Shown here piece by piece: positions 52,255 to 61,073 of a DNA stretch of 64,000 nucleotides; position 1 is the first letter of the stretch; each line of letters opens with the position of its first letter. Both the position numbers and the translations under genes were made by a program. Below the pieces are notes generated by a model. It was not told the origin of the DNA. It searched no databases and saw only the letters and a program-made list of their open reading frames with translations. The stretch comes from Shewanella zhangzhouensis (lineage in GTDB: Bacteria; Pseudomonadota; Gammaproteobacteria; Enterobacterales; Shewanellaceae). The stretch is from NCBI RefSeq assembly GCF_019457615.1, contig NZ_CP080414.1, forward strand, positions 3,731,501 through 3,795,500, read 5' to 3'.

Positions 52255-53310
52255 GTGAGTAAAAAGAAACCTCTCAGTCATGGCCAATTGCGCCGTATGC
52301 GCGCCAATCATGAAAAGCGGCTCAGCCGCGGCAAACTCGAAAACCAGGCGCCTGAATTACAGGATAGTTCACTCGGTCAGGAAGAACCCGCCGTGGTCAT
52401 TTCCCGCTTCGGTCAGCATGCCGATGTGGAGATCAGCAGTGGTGAAATCATTCGCTGCAACATTCGCAGAACCATACAAAGCTTGGTCACCGGAGATAAG
52501 GTGATTGTCCGTCAGGCTCTGGAGGATGGCAGCGCCATTGGTGGCGTGGTGGAAGCCGTGCATCCCCGCACCTCGTCACTGACCCGGCCGGATCTGTATG
52601 ACGGCGTAAAAATCATTGCCGCCAATATTGATCAGATCCTGATTGTCTCCTCCGTTGTACCGGCCTTTACTACCCAGATAATTGACCGATATTTGGTTGC
52701 CTCGGAAGACACGGGCATCTCCCCCGTTATCATCCTCAATAAAATCGACCTGATGAATGATGAGGACAGAGCCGATATCGAAGCTGCGCTCGGCAGATAC
52801 CGCTCGCTCGGATACCCAGTGTACGAAGTCAGCAGTAAATCAAAAGCCGGTATCGACACGGTTAAAGCCCTGCTCAACGACAAAATCAGTGTATTCGTAG
52901 GCCAATCTGGTGTGGGTAAGTCCTCCATGATCAACGCCTTGCTTCCCGATGCAGAACTGCTGACCGGCGAAGTGTCCGAAGGCTCTGGCCTTGGCCAACA
53001 CACCACCACCACAGCCAGATTGTTACACTTGCCAAGCGGTGGCGATCTGATAGATTCCCCCGGCGTACGGGAATTCGCCCTCTGGCATCTGCCGCCCGAC
53101 AGGGTCAGCTGGTGCTTTACCGAATTTCGCGACTACCTCGGCACCTGTAAATTCCGTGATTGCAAGCATTTGGATGACCCGGGCTGCAGTCTTCGCGAAG
53201 CACTGGAAGCCGGCAAAATCCATCAGGACAGATTCAATAATTATCACAGGATCATCGCCAGTCTGGATGAACAGCGTCACGCCCGTCATTTCAGACACAA
53301 CGAAGAATGA
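52255..53310 (+). CDS. rsgA: Small ribosomal subunit biogenesis GTPase RsgA
   Basis: 351 residues from GTG 52255 (VSKKKPLSHGQLRRM, matching the E. coli start). N-terminal OB fold (DVEISSGEIIRCNIRRTIQSLVTGDKV), circularly permuted G domain with NKIDL, GQSGVGKSS, DSPGVREF, and a zinc domain with CKFRDCKHLDDPGC. Checks 30S subunit maturation. Confidence 0.94.
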   Translation: MSKKKPLSHGQLRRMRANHEKRLSRGKLENQAPELQDSSLGQEEPAVVISRFGQHADVEISSGEIIRCNIRRTIQSLVTGDKVIVRQALEDGSAIGGVVEAVHPRTSSLTRPDLYDGVKIIAANIDQILIVSSVVPAFTTQIIDRYLVASEDTGISPVIILNKIDLMNDEDRADIEAALGRYRSLGYPVYEVSSKSKAGIDTVKALLNDKISVFVGQSGVGKSSMINALLPDAELLTGEVSEGSGLGQHTTTTARLLHLPSGGDLIDSPGVREFALWHLPPDRVSWCFTEFRDYLGTCKFRDCKHLDDPGCSLREALEAGKIHQDRFNNYHRIIASLDEQRHARHFRHNEE

Positions 53311-53346
53311 TCCGGCAACAAATTGAAAGCAAAAGGACAAAGACAA

Positions 53347-54210
53347 GTGGATAAAGTGAAAATCGCCCTCCAATACCTGATGCCAAAGCATTTGGTATCA
53401 CGCATCGTCGGCAAATTTGCCGCCGCCGAGGCTGGTTTTGTAACCACCGCCTTCATTAAATGGTTTATTAAGCAGTACGGCATCAACATGAGTGAAGCCC
53501 TGCATTCCAACCCCGAAGCCTACAAAACCTTCAACGACTTCTTTACCCGTGAGCTGAAACCTGGCCTGCGCCCCATAGATCAGGCTGAGAACATCATGGT
53601 ACATCCTGTTGACGGAGCCGTAAGCCAGTTGGGTCCCATCGAGGATGGCCGTATTTTCCAGGCCAAAGGTCACCACTATTCGGCGCTGGCGCTTTTGGGT
53701 GGTCAGGCCGACGATGCAGCCCGTTTTGAAGAAGGTGATTTTGCCACAATTTACCTGGCGCCAAAGGATTACCACCGGATTCATATGCCCATCAAAGGCA
53801 CACTGTCGAAAATGACCTATGTGCCCGGAGAGCTGTTTTCGGTTAACCCGCTGACTGCCCGCAACGTGCCGGGTCTGTTTGCCCGCAACGAGCGTGTTGT
53901 GGCGATTTTCGAGACTGAAAAAGGCCCGCTGGCCATGGTACTCGTGGGCGCCACCATAGTCGCCAGCATTGAAACTGTCTGGGCTGGCACTGTCACACCG
54001 CCCACCGGTAAAAAGGTCTTTACCTGGGATTACCCCACCGAAGGCCCTGAGGCCCTCACGCTGGAAAAAGGCGCCGAAATGGGCCGCTTCAAGCTTGGCA
54101 GCACTGTGGTGATGCTGTTTGCCAAAGATGCCATCGATGACTTCGCCGACGACGTAAAACCCGAAGCCGTGACCCGCATGGGCCAGCCTTTCGCCAAGCT
54201 GGAGGACTGA
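53347..54210 (+). CDS. psd: Phosphatidylserine decarboxylase proenzyme
   Basis: 287 residues from GTG 53347, which gives the same distance to LQY as E. coli Psd and has AAAGGA 9 bases upstream; TTG 53323 is the outer alternative. Self-cleavage site LGST near the C-terminus (GRFKLGSTVVM) makes the pyruvoyl group; His in YHRIHMP and Asp in the HPVDGAV segment belong to the active site. Makes phosphatidylethanolamine. Stop and next start overlap (TGATG). Confidence 0.95.
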   Translation: MDKVKIALQYLMPKHLVSRIVGKFAAAEAGFVTTAFIKWFIKQYGINMSEALHSNPEAYKTFNDFFTRELKPGLRPIDQAENIMVHPVDGAVSQLGPIEDGRIFQAKGHHYSALALLGGQADDAARFEEGDFATIYLAPKDYHRIHMPIKGTLSKMTYVPGELFSVNPLTARNVPGLFARNERVVAIFETEKGPLAMVLVGATIVASIETVWAGTVTPPTGKKVFTWDYPTEGPEALTLEKGAEMGRFKLGSTVVMLFAKDAIDDFADDVKPEAVTRMGQPFAKLED

Positions 54211-55091
54211 TGTCCAAGGCCTCGTCGGGACTGCTTGAGTTACACTCTGCGGTATTGCTGTTTGGCGGTACCGCACTTTTCTCCAAGCTTATCCCGCTCG
54301 GGGCTCTCGATATCACCGTTTATCGCTGCGCCATCGCCGCCCTGGTGTTGGCCTTGATAGTCAAAGCCACCCGCCATCCACTCAGACTTGGCAATACCAG
54401 AGACTATGGCATTGCACTGGCCCTTGGCGTCATCGTTAGCCTGCACTGGGTCACCTATTTTGCCTCGATGCAAATGTCCTCGGTCGCCATAGGCATGATT
54501 GCCTTTTTCACCTACCCGGTGATGACCGTGTTGGTCGAACCCCTTATCAATGGCATCCGTCCCCACCTGCGTGACTTGGTCAGTGGCGTGGCCGTACTCA
54601 CGGGCGTGGCGCTACTGATCCCCGAGACAAGTCTGGGTAACGATATTACTCTGGGGATTTTGGTTGGTGTGCTGTCAGCAGCGCTCTTTACCGCCCGCAA
54701 CTTGCTGCACAAACGCTATTTTGCCCAGTACACAGGCCCCCAGGCCATGTTCTATCAAACCCTCGTTGCCGTGCTCTTTCTGGGCAGTTTTGTTGAATCG
54801 ACACCAAAAGAAGTGACCAGTGATGTTTGGCAGTTGCTGATTCTGCTCGGCGTTATATTTACCGCCATGCCCCATGCGCTGTTCACCTCGGCGCTGAGGC
54901 ATTTAAGCGCCAAAACGGTAGGCTTGGTGTCCTGTCTTCAGCCCTTCTACGGCACCGTCCTGGCCCTTCTGCTACTTGGTGAAACAGTCAACCTCAGCAC
55001 CCTGATAGGTGGTCTGTTGGTGGTATCCACCGCAGTGTATGAAACCGCACAGAGTCACCGCCAGCAAAGGCAAAAAAAGGCCTTAGACTGA
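54210..55091 (+). CDS. EamA/DMT family transporter
   Basis: 293 residues with ten predicted membrane segments and two EamA repeats (LLFGGTALFSKLIPLGALDITVYR; LSAALFTARNLLHKRYF). Likely an exporter of small metabolites; substrate unknown. Overlaps psd by one base, so co-translated with it. Confidence 0.88.
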   Translation: MSKASSGLLELHSAVLLFGGTALFSKLIPLGALDITVYRCAIAALVLALIVKATRHPLRLGNTRDYGIALALGVIVSLHWVTYFASMQMSSVAIGMIAFFTYPVMTVLVEPLINGIRPHLRDLVSGVAVLTGVALLIPETSLGNDITLGILVGVLSAALFTARNLLHKRYFAQYTGPQAMFYQTLVAVLFLGSFVESTPKEVTSDVWQLLILLGVIFTAMPHALFTSALRHLSAKTVGLVSCLQPFYGTVLALLLLGETVNLSTLIGGLLVVSTAVYETAQSHRQQRQKKALD

Positions 55092-55158
55092 CATACCAAT
55101 TCCTGCTGGCTTTGATAACATGGGCGAGTTGATTTCACTTCAGCCCAAGTTTGGTGCC

Positions 55159-58100
55159 ATGTTACGTTTTTTGCTGATTGCGCTCTTTTTTTTCCCGCTT
55201 TTCTCCCTCGCCAACCCCTCATTGCAGTTGGAAAAACGGCTGGGCTTCTCCCAGGGAAGCAACACACCCCAACCAAGCGTTTCGCAGCAGACGCTGGAGC
55301 TGACAGAAACCGCCGAACTCCTCGCCCAGCAGGCCGCTGAATATCAGCAGCAGCTACTGGGCTTTGCCGATGAAAAGGCCCGCTTACAAAAAGCACTGGC
55401 GGCAACCCAAAAAGAGTTGCCATTGGCCAGACGGCAGGATCTGAATCAGCAGGCATCGGCAGCCTATTTGCAGCTATCGACCCTAAAGGAAGAAGAGACT
55501 CAGCTGATACAGCAGCAAAGCACGCTGCTACAACGCCATAATCAATTGCCCACGGCGGTGGCGAATGCCAGACAAGCCCTTATCCAGCATCAGAAGGCAC
55601 CCCAAGCCCCTCTGGACAGCCCCAACGGCGCATTGCAGCAGGCGCAGCGACACTATTACGAGCAGAACCTGGCAACACTGGAGGCTGAACAGGCATCCAG
55701 CCAGAAACGCATCGAACTGACGCAGCTGCAATTGCAGTTGGTACGGGCACAACTTAGGCAGCAGGAACTCTTCATCGAAAAGCTGAACCGTGCCATCAGC
55801 AGCCAGCGTCAGGCTGTTACCGACGCGACGCTGGCCAATAACCTATCTGCAGGCACAGAAGCCCAGGATGCCCTCTCGCAACAACTGCAAGCCAACAATG
55901 CCCTGCTGGGGCAAAAACTGCAGACCCTGACCCTGCAGATTGACAACGTGGTCGACATGCAGGAAGTGGCCGAAAAGCGTTATCAGGAACAGTCACTGCA
56001 GGTGTCCAGTGTTCAGGAACAAATCTCCTGGGTGAAAACCAATTCCGCCTTTGGCGAACGCTTTTTGCAGATGTTGCAAAGCCTGCCAAAGCCCCCCAAT
56101 CCAGAACATTTACAAAATCAAATCGCCGACGCGCGCCTGGCCCGCTACCAGATGGAGCAGGAGCTGGCGCGTAATCAGGAACAACTGGATCAAAAAGCCC
56201 TCTACAGCGAGGCCCAGTACAGCCTGCTCCTGGCTGAGCAAAAATTACTGAAGCAGATGCTGCAGGGTTTTGATTTGCTGCTGAGCGAGTTGGCCAAACT
56301 CAAGGTGAGCCACACTGAGCTCAATGCCCAATATGTCACCCTGAAAAATACCCTCAGTGAGCATCTGTTTTGGGTACCCAATGCCGCCCCCATCGGCAAG
56401 CTCTGGCTGACAGATTTGCATCGCAGCCTGATCTGGCTGGTTCAACAGGCTCCCTGGCAGCAGCTGTCGCTGGCGCTGGATGAGCAGAGTGATTACTGGT
56501 CGTGGTGGCTGATTTTATTGGTGCTCTTCTGGGTAGTTCAGGATGTGGCCCGCCCCCGATTTGATAAAGCCATGGGTCACTTTTTACAGCCCGTTGGCAA
56601 TGTAACCCAGGATGATTTCAAGTACACCTTCGAAACCCTGCTGTTGACCCTGGGCTATGCCCTGCTTCGCCCCGCCCCAATCGTGCTGGCCGGCGGCTTT
56701 TTCATGCTCAGTCAGTACAATCTGGTGCAGGCCGTGGGTGCCGGGATCCTGGTGTCGGGCTGTGTCTATCTGGTTTACCGCTTTATGTTTCTGCTCTCTA
56801 TTGAGAAAGGCCTGCTGATAGGCCATTTCCGCAGACCCAAAGAGGTAATAGAGCACGGGAAACAGCGTCTTAAGGCGGCCATGCTACTGGCCCTGCCCCT
56901 GGTCGCCGTGGTCAGTTTCACCGAAATTCTGGATGTCTCTCTGGTGAGAAACAGTCTCGGCCGGGGCGCCTTTATTTTGCTGTGTCTGCAACTGCTGTGG
57001 TTCTATCGCGATATCCTCAAATACGCCAGAGGCTATCGACAGAGCCACGAACCCGAAGGGAAAAACCGCCGTCTGCTCCAGCGCTTTTTGTGGTTGATGC
57101 TGCTGCTGACCCCCGCCATCTGTACCCTGCTGGCACTACGCGGCTTTTACTTCACCTCGTTCCAACTCATGCTGCAGCTGCAGATATCCCTGTTGCTGGC
57201 GCTGGGCTTTTTGCTGTTGTATCAACTCATAAAGCGTTGGATGCTGATTGAGCGGCGCCGCATCGCCTTTGACCGTGCCAAGGCGAAACGGGCTGAAAAA
57301 CTGGCACAGCGGGAGCGGGGAGAAACCGTGTCCGCCGACACCCAGGATGTGTACGAAGAGCCCAAAGTAGACCTCGAAACCATTTCCAGTCAGTCACTTG
57401 GGCTGGTGCGTTCCTTGTTGATTCTGGCGTTTCTGGCCAGCTTGATTGGCCTGTGGACTCAAACCCACTCGGCACTGTTTTCCTTCCTCGACGGTATCAA
57501 TCTGTGGACCAGCACCGCCATTATCGACGGTGGAGAACAGCTGGTGCCCATCACCCTCAAGTCAGTGCTTTTTGGGGTGCTTATCATGGTGTTCTCGCTG
57601 ATGATAGCCACCAACTTGCCCGGTTTGCTGGAGCTGGTGCTGTTGCAGCGACTGGACTTAACCCCGGGGACGGGCTTTGCCATCACCACGGTCAGCCGCT
57701 ATCTGGTGGTGATGGTAGGCACCCTGGTGGGCTTCTCTACTCTGGGGATGGAGTGGTCCAAGTTGCAGTGGCTGATTGCCGCCCTGTCGGTGGGCTTGGG
57801 TTTTGGTTTGCAGGAGATTTTTGCCAACTTTATCTCGGGTCTTATCATACTGTTTGAAAAGCCGGTGCGGATCGGCGATACGGTCACCATTCGCGATCTC
57901 ACCGGTACCGTCAGCAAAATTCAAATTCGGGCCACCACCATCATAGATTGGGACCGAAAAGAAATTATCGTCCCCAACAAAGCCTTTATCACCGAGCAGC
58001 TGATCAACTGGTCGCTGTCCGACCCAATAACACGGGTGATCATCAAGGTGGCCGTTGCCAGAGATTCCGATCCCGCCAAGGTCGAAGCCAGCCTTTATCA

Positions 58101-58362
58101 GGCCATCAAGGAATGCCAGCATGCATTGCATACGCCTGAGCCCGAAGTCTGGTTCGCCGGCTTTGGTCAACACACCCAGGATTATGAAGTGAGGGCCTAT
58201 GCCAAGGATATGGGCAGCCGCTGGCCACTGAGGCACGATCTGCACAAACGTATCAGCAGCAAGCTGAAAGAAAACAATCTGGAGCTGGCCTATCCCCAGA
58301 TGGAAATCACCATCAATCAAGGGGGTGTGCCGAGCCGTGACACCCAAATCCAGCTGCGCTGA
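55159..58362 (+). CDS. mscM: MscM/MscK-type mechanosensitive channel
   Basis: 1067 residues from ATG 55159: signal peptide, a long periplasmic coiled-coil region (about 30-430, Gln-rich), around eleven membrane segments, and the C-terminal MscS core with GLGFGLQEIFANFISGLIILFEKPVRIGDTVTI. Opens under osmotic downshift. The start follows the E. coli pattern of a signal peptide at the very N-terminus; ATG 55120 would add 13 residues. In E. coli it lies downstream of psd as here, with the transporter inserted. Confidence 0.92.
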   Translation: MLRFLLIALFFFPLFSLANPSLQLEKRLGFSQGSNTPQPSVSQQTLELTETAELLAQQAAEYQQQLLGFADEKARLQKALAATQKELPLARRQDLNQQASAAYLQLSTLKEEETQLIQQQSTLLQRHNQLPTAVANARQALIQHQKAPQAPLDSPNGALQQAQRHYYEQNLATLEAEQASSQKRIELTQLQLQLVRAQLRQQELFIEKLNRAISSQRQAVTDATLANNLSAGTEAQDALSQQLQANNALLGQKLQTLTLQIDNVVDMQEVAEKRYQEQSLQVSSVQEQISWVKTNSAFGERFLQMLQSLPKPPNPEHLQNQIADARLARYQMEQELARNQEQLDQKALYSEAQYSLLLAEQKLLKQMLQGFDLLLSELAKLKVSHTELNAQYVTLKNTLSEHLFWVPNAAPIGKLWLTDLHRSLIWLVQQAPWQQLSLALDEQSDYWSWWLILLVLFWVVQDVARPRFDKAMGHFLQPVGNVTQDDFKYTFETLLLTLGYALLRPAPIVLAGGFFMLSQYNLVQAVGAGILVSGCVYLVYRFMFLLSIEKGLLIGHFRRPKEVIEHGKQRLKAAMLLALPLVAVVSFTEILDVSLVRNSLGRGAFILLCLQLLWFYRDILKYARGYRQSHEPEGKNRRLLQRFLWLMLLLTPAICTLLALRGFYFTSFQLMLQLQISLLLALGFLLLYQLIKRWMLIERRRIAFDRAKAKRAEKLAQRERGETVSADTQDVYEEPKVDLETISSQSLGLVRSLLILAFLASLIGLWTQTHSALFSFLDGINLWTSTAIIDGGEQLVPITLKSVLFGVLIMVFSLMIATNLPGLLELVLLQRLDLTPGTGFAITTVSRYLVVMVGTLVGFSTLGMEWSKLQWLIAALSVGLGFGLQEIFANFISGLIILFEKPVRIGDTVTIRDLTGTVSKIQIRATTIIDWDRKEIIVPNKAFITEQLINWSLSDPITRVIIKVAVARDSDPAKVEASLYQAIKECQHALHTPEPEVWFAGFGQHTQDYEVRAYAKDMGSRWPLRHDLHKRISSKLKENNLELAYPQMEITINQGGVPSRDTQIQLR

Positions 58363-58376
58363 TCCAAGGAGAATCC

Positions 58377-59099
58377 ATGTTAATTTTCGCTCACCGGGGT
58401 GCCAGCGGTTACGCCCCGGAAAACACCCTCAAGGCCATGGCATTGGCACTGGAGCTGGGGGCAGAAGCGGTGGAACTTGACGTGCATAACGTCGAGGGTG
58501 AACTGGTGGTGTTCCACGACCGGCGCCTGGAAGGCAAAAGCAATGGCAAGGGGCTCATCCACCGCCACACACAGGCAGAGCTTCAAAAGCTGTCGGTTCG
58601 CGGCGAGCCCATCCCGACCTTGTGGCAGGTGCTCGAACTCCTTAATGCCCGCTGCATAGTGAATATCGAATTAAAGGGCATTCATACCGGCGAGCCTATG
58701 AAGGCCCTGTACCACAGGGCCATGGCTGAGCTGAGTTATTCACCCGAGCAGCTGCTGATTTCTTCGTTCAATCATCCGGAGCTGGCCAATTTCAAGGTGG
58801 ATGTGCCCGAGGCGCGGGTGGCACCGCTGCTGGGGTCGCTGCCTTTGGATGGTGCCGCTATCGCCGGGCAAATGCAGGCCTGGTCATTGCATCTCGATGT
58901 CAGTTTTATCAGTCAGGCTATCGTGGACCAGGCTCACACCATGGGCGTGAAGGTATACGTTTACACTGTGGATGATGGCGATGATATCCGCGCCCTTGCT
59001 GCCATGGGGGTAGACGGGGTATTTGCCAATTACCCCGACCTGGCACGAAAGGCCCTTGGCGAACCGTCAAACTGCGATTATCGGCATTGGTTTGGCTGA
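58377..59099 (+). CDS. Glycerophosphodiester phosphodiesterase
   Basis: 240-residue GDPD TIM barrel of the UgpQ type, cytoplasmic (no signal peptide). Catalytic HRGASGYAPENT (His, Arg, Glu-Asn), ELDVHNVEGELVVFHDRRL with metal ligands and second His, and NIELKG. Releases glycerol 3-phosphate from deacylated phospholipids. 14 bases after mscM. Confidence 0.92.
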   Translation: MLIFAHRGASGYAPENTLKAMALALELGAEAVELDVHNVEGELVVFHDRRLEGKSNGKGLIHRHTQAELQKLSVRGEPIPTLWQVLELLNARCIVNIELKGIHTGEPMKALYHRAMAELSYSPEQLLISSFNHPELANFKVDVPEARVAPLLGSLPLDGAAIAGQMQAWSLHLDVSFISQAIVDQAHTMGVKVYVYTVDDGDDIRALAAMGVDGVFANYPDLARKALGEPSNCDYRHWFG

Positions 59100-59101
59100 C
59101 T

Positions 59102-59145
59102 GTGCACAACCAGAGTGCATAACCAAAGTGCACAATCAGAGTTCA
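59102..59145 (-). repeat. 13-bp tandem repeat beginning at the DUF3392 stop codon
   Basis: Plus-strand units at 59102, 59115 and 59128 share GTGCA(C/T)AA(C/T)CA(G/A)A; a fourth, GTTCACAGCTGAC, contains the complement of the DUF3392 stop (59145-59143). On the minus strand the units read T(G/A)TG(A/C)ACT(C/T)TGGT, the first carrying TGA and the rest TGC at the same place. Confidence 0.75.
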
Positions 59146-59475
59146 CAGCTGACGCTGTCGCTGGGCCCATACACCGATAAAGATAAAACTTAACACCAGC
59201 ACAGGCACCAACCAGGTGCCTGTCAGCCCTCTGAGCCCGGCAGCCAGCTGCGGTGCAAGCCAGACGATGAGTATGCCAAACCCAAAGGCATTGATGAGGA
59301 TAAACAGGCTGGTGCGCACAACAAAGTGACGAGCCCCCACCAGTCTTTGCAGTGCACGATTGATATCCGGTGCCAATACGATGAGCACACAGGCCACCAG
59401 TGCAGTGGCAATTTCCGACATCCAGGGGTGAAGGGATGCCGCCAACTTATTACAGAGTACTTGAATTGTTTCCAT
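59143..59475 (-). CDS. DUF3392 family membrane protein
   Basis: 110 residues from ATG 59475 (METIQVLCNKLAASLHPW). Three membrane segments (about 20-38, 57-75, 85-103) with a conserved APDINRALQRLVGARHFVVRT loop. Matches my recollection of DUF3392 proteins of Shewanella and Vibrio. Function unknown. The frame to 59502 adds nine codons with no ribosome binding site. Confidence 0.8.
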   Translation of the reverse strand: METIQVLCNKLAASLHPWMSEIATALVACVLIVLAPDINRALQRLVGARHFVVRTSLFILINAFGFGILIVWLAPQLAAGLRGLTGTWLVPVLVLSFIFIGVWAQRQRQL

Positions 59476-59529
59476 ACGACTAAAGTAGTTATGATAGCGC
59501 AATAACTACAAGAATAAGGGGAACATACC

Positions 59530-60456
59530 TTGAGACACAAGCTACTGCTTCTGACCCGTGAAAACGAACGTTACCGCAGCCTGCTCGCCTCCTGCCATCT
59601 TCCGGAGCTTGAACTGCTGGATGATAACCCGGCCAATATCCGACTGGCTGACATCTGGCTGGCAGAGCCCGGGCTGGCAGCTCCCCTCGTAAACCATGCC
59701 TCAGGGCTGCGCTGGATGCAGTCCACCTTCGCCGGGGTCGATTTGTTGGTCAAACCCCGCCAGCGCCGTGACTATCTGCTCACCAATGTACGGGGCATTT
59801 TCGGCCCACTGATGAGTGAGTACCTCTTCGGTTACCTGCTCGCCCGCCAACGGGAACATGCGCTTTATAAGAGCCAACAACAGCAAAAACTTTGGTTGCC
59901 GGGCAGTTACAAGACCCTGCAAGGATCAGAGCTGTTGTTGCTCGGCACAGGCTCCATCGCCAAGCATCTGGCGCAAACCGCAAAACACTTCGGCATGAGA
60001 GTGACTGGTATCAATCGCAGCGCCAAGGCCACCGTGGGCTTTGATGAAGTGGCTACCCTGGAGTCCTTGCCGACACTCATGGCAAGGGCCGATGCCATTG
60101 CCAGTATTCTACCGAGTACCGAGGCCACCAAGGGGATATTAAATGAAGAGATACTGGCCCGGATGAAACCCGATGCCGTGCTCTTCAATCTCGGCCGGGG
60201 GGACGTGCTGGATTTGGATGCACTGGAGCGTCAGCTCAGGCAGCATCCGCAGCAGCAAGCGGTGCTGGATGTGTTCAATCAGGAGCCGTTGCCGGAAGAG
60301 CACCCTATTTGGGGACTTGGCAACGTCATAGTCACCCCTCATATCGCGGCGCCGAGCTTTCCTGAGCAGGTTGCGGAGATCTTCAGCAGCAATTACCACA
60401 AGTTTTTGCTCGGAGAGACCCTGTCTCACCGGGTCAATTTCGAACGGGGCTATTAA
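59530..60456 (+). CDS. D-2-hydroxyacid dehydrogenase (GhrA-like)
   Basis: 308 residues from TTG 59530, with AAGGGG about 10 bases upstream. NAD(P)-binding glycine motif LLGTGSIAKHLAQ, then basic residue INRSAKAT after the second strand (suggesting NADPH), Arg in NLGRGDVLDLDAL, Glu in NQEPLPEEHPIW and His in VTPHIAAPS, the family Arg-Glu-His set. Substrate probably glyoxylate or hydroxypyruvate; unproven. Confidence 0.88.
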   Translation: MRHKLLLLTRENERYRSLLASCHLPELELLDDNPANIRLADIWLAEPGLAAPLVNHASGLRWMQSTFAGVDLLVKPRQRRDYLLTNVRGIFGPLMSEYLFGYLLARQREHALYKSQQQQKLWLPGSYKTLQGSELLLLGTGSIAKHLAQTAKHFGMRVTGINRSAKATVGFDEVATLESLPTLMARADAIASILPSTEATKGILNEEILARMKPDAVLFNLGRGDVLDLDALERQLRQHPQQQAVLDVFNQEPLPEEHPIWGLGNVIVTPHIAAPSFPEQVAEIFSSNYHKFLLGETLSHRVNFERGY

Positions 60457-60496
60457 GCCAATCCGCAAAACTAATGCAAGACATTGAAATATTGTA

Positions 60497-60523
60497 GAAA
60501 AGGCGCCGAGTGCGCCTTTTTTT
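60497..60523 (+). terminator. Rho-independent terminator
   Basis: AAAAGGCGC / GCGCCTTTT with loop CGAGT, then TTT. Confidence 0.88.
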
Positions 60524-60633
60524 GTTGGTGGTCAGCTTTAAGAGCGAAGAATGTAAAGCCTGACCACTGCCAGCCAAGCACAGTTTTTGCCGGATTTGGG
60601 GATTGGGTTAGTCCATTTTCAGATAACCGCTAA

Positions 60634-60649
60634 GTGAGAAATAGCTCAC
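60634..60649. promoter_or_regulatory. Palindrome upstream of bfd
   Basis: GTGAG-AAATAG-CTCAC, perfect 5-bp arms with a 6-base spacer, directly before a TATATA (60651-60656). The half-site spacing is not that of CRP. Possible operator. Confidence 0.4.
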
Positions 60650-60666
60650 CTATATAAAAAAGCGTT

Positions 60667-60685
60667 ATTGATGATGAGAACGGTT
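60667..60685 (+). promoter_or_regulatory. Possible Fur box upstream of bfd
   Basis: ATTGATGATGAGAACGGTT resembles the GATAATGATAAT half-repeat of the Fur consensus. bfd genes are commonly iron-regulated; the match is partial. Confidence 0.35.
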
Positions 60686-60730
60686 TTTATTTATAATCCA
60701 CATCATTCAACCGCCGGAGCATTTTTCGCC

Positions 60731-60922
60731 ATGTATGTCTGTGTTTGTTATGCCGTGACAGATACCCAAATCCAGGAAGCCGTTCATCAGGGCGATACCA
60801 CTCTGGCCGCGGTGAAAAAACGTCTGGGTGTTGGCAGCCAGTGTGGCAAATGCATTCAAACGACCCTTGAAGTGATTCAGCGCCAGCTGGACGTTGAACC
60901 CAATTACTACGAAGTCGCCTGA
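60731..60922 (+). CDS. bfd: Bacterioferritin-associated ferredoxin
   Basis: 63 residues from ATG 60731, the Bfd length. [2Fe-2S] ligands CVC at the N-terminus (YVCVCYAVTD) and CGKC (GSQCGKCIQ). Reduces and releases iron from bacterioferritin. The open frame continues upstream to 60668 but with a non-homologous leader that overlaps the putative Fur box. No bfr gene is adjacent. Confidence 0.93.
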   Translation: MYVCVCYAVTDTQIQEAVHQGDTTLAAVKKRLGVGSQCGKCIQTTLEVIQRQLDVEPNYYEVA

Positions 60923-61009
60923 TAAAGCAGACTTCTATCTCGCTCAAGCTGCTGACCCATAACGGCGCAAGGTGCAGTTTAGCTGCGCATCCTGGGACTC
61001 AGTTCCAAA

Positions 61010-61041
61010 TAAAAAAGCACTGCCTGGCAGTGCTTTTTTAT
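61010..61041. terminator. Bidirectional terminator between bfd and parC
   Basis: AAAAAAGCACTGCC pairs with GGCAGTGCTTTTTT around a short T loop, with strong runs on both sides. Confidence 0.92.
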
Positions 61042-61073
61042 TACTGTGCGTCAAACACACCCATTTGCAAAGT

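Noticed and set aside
60634..60649. CRP site upstream of bfd
   Set aside because: GTGA and TCAC are separated by 8 rather than 6 bases.
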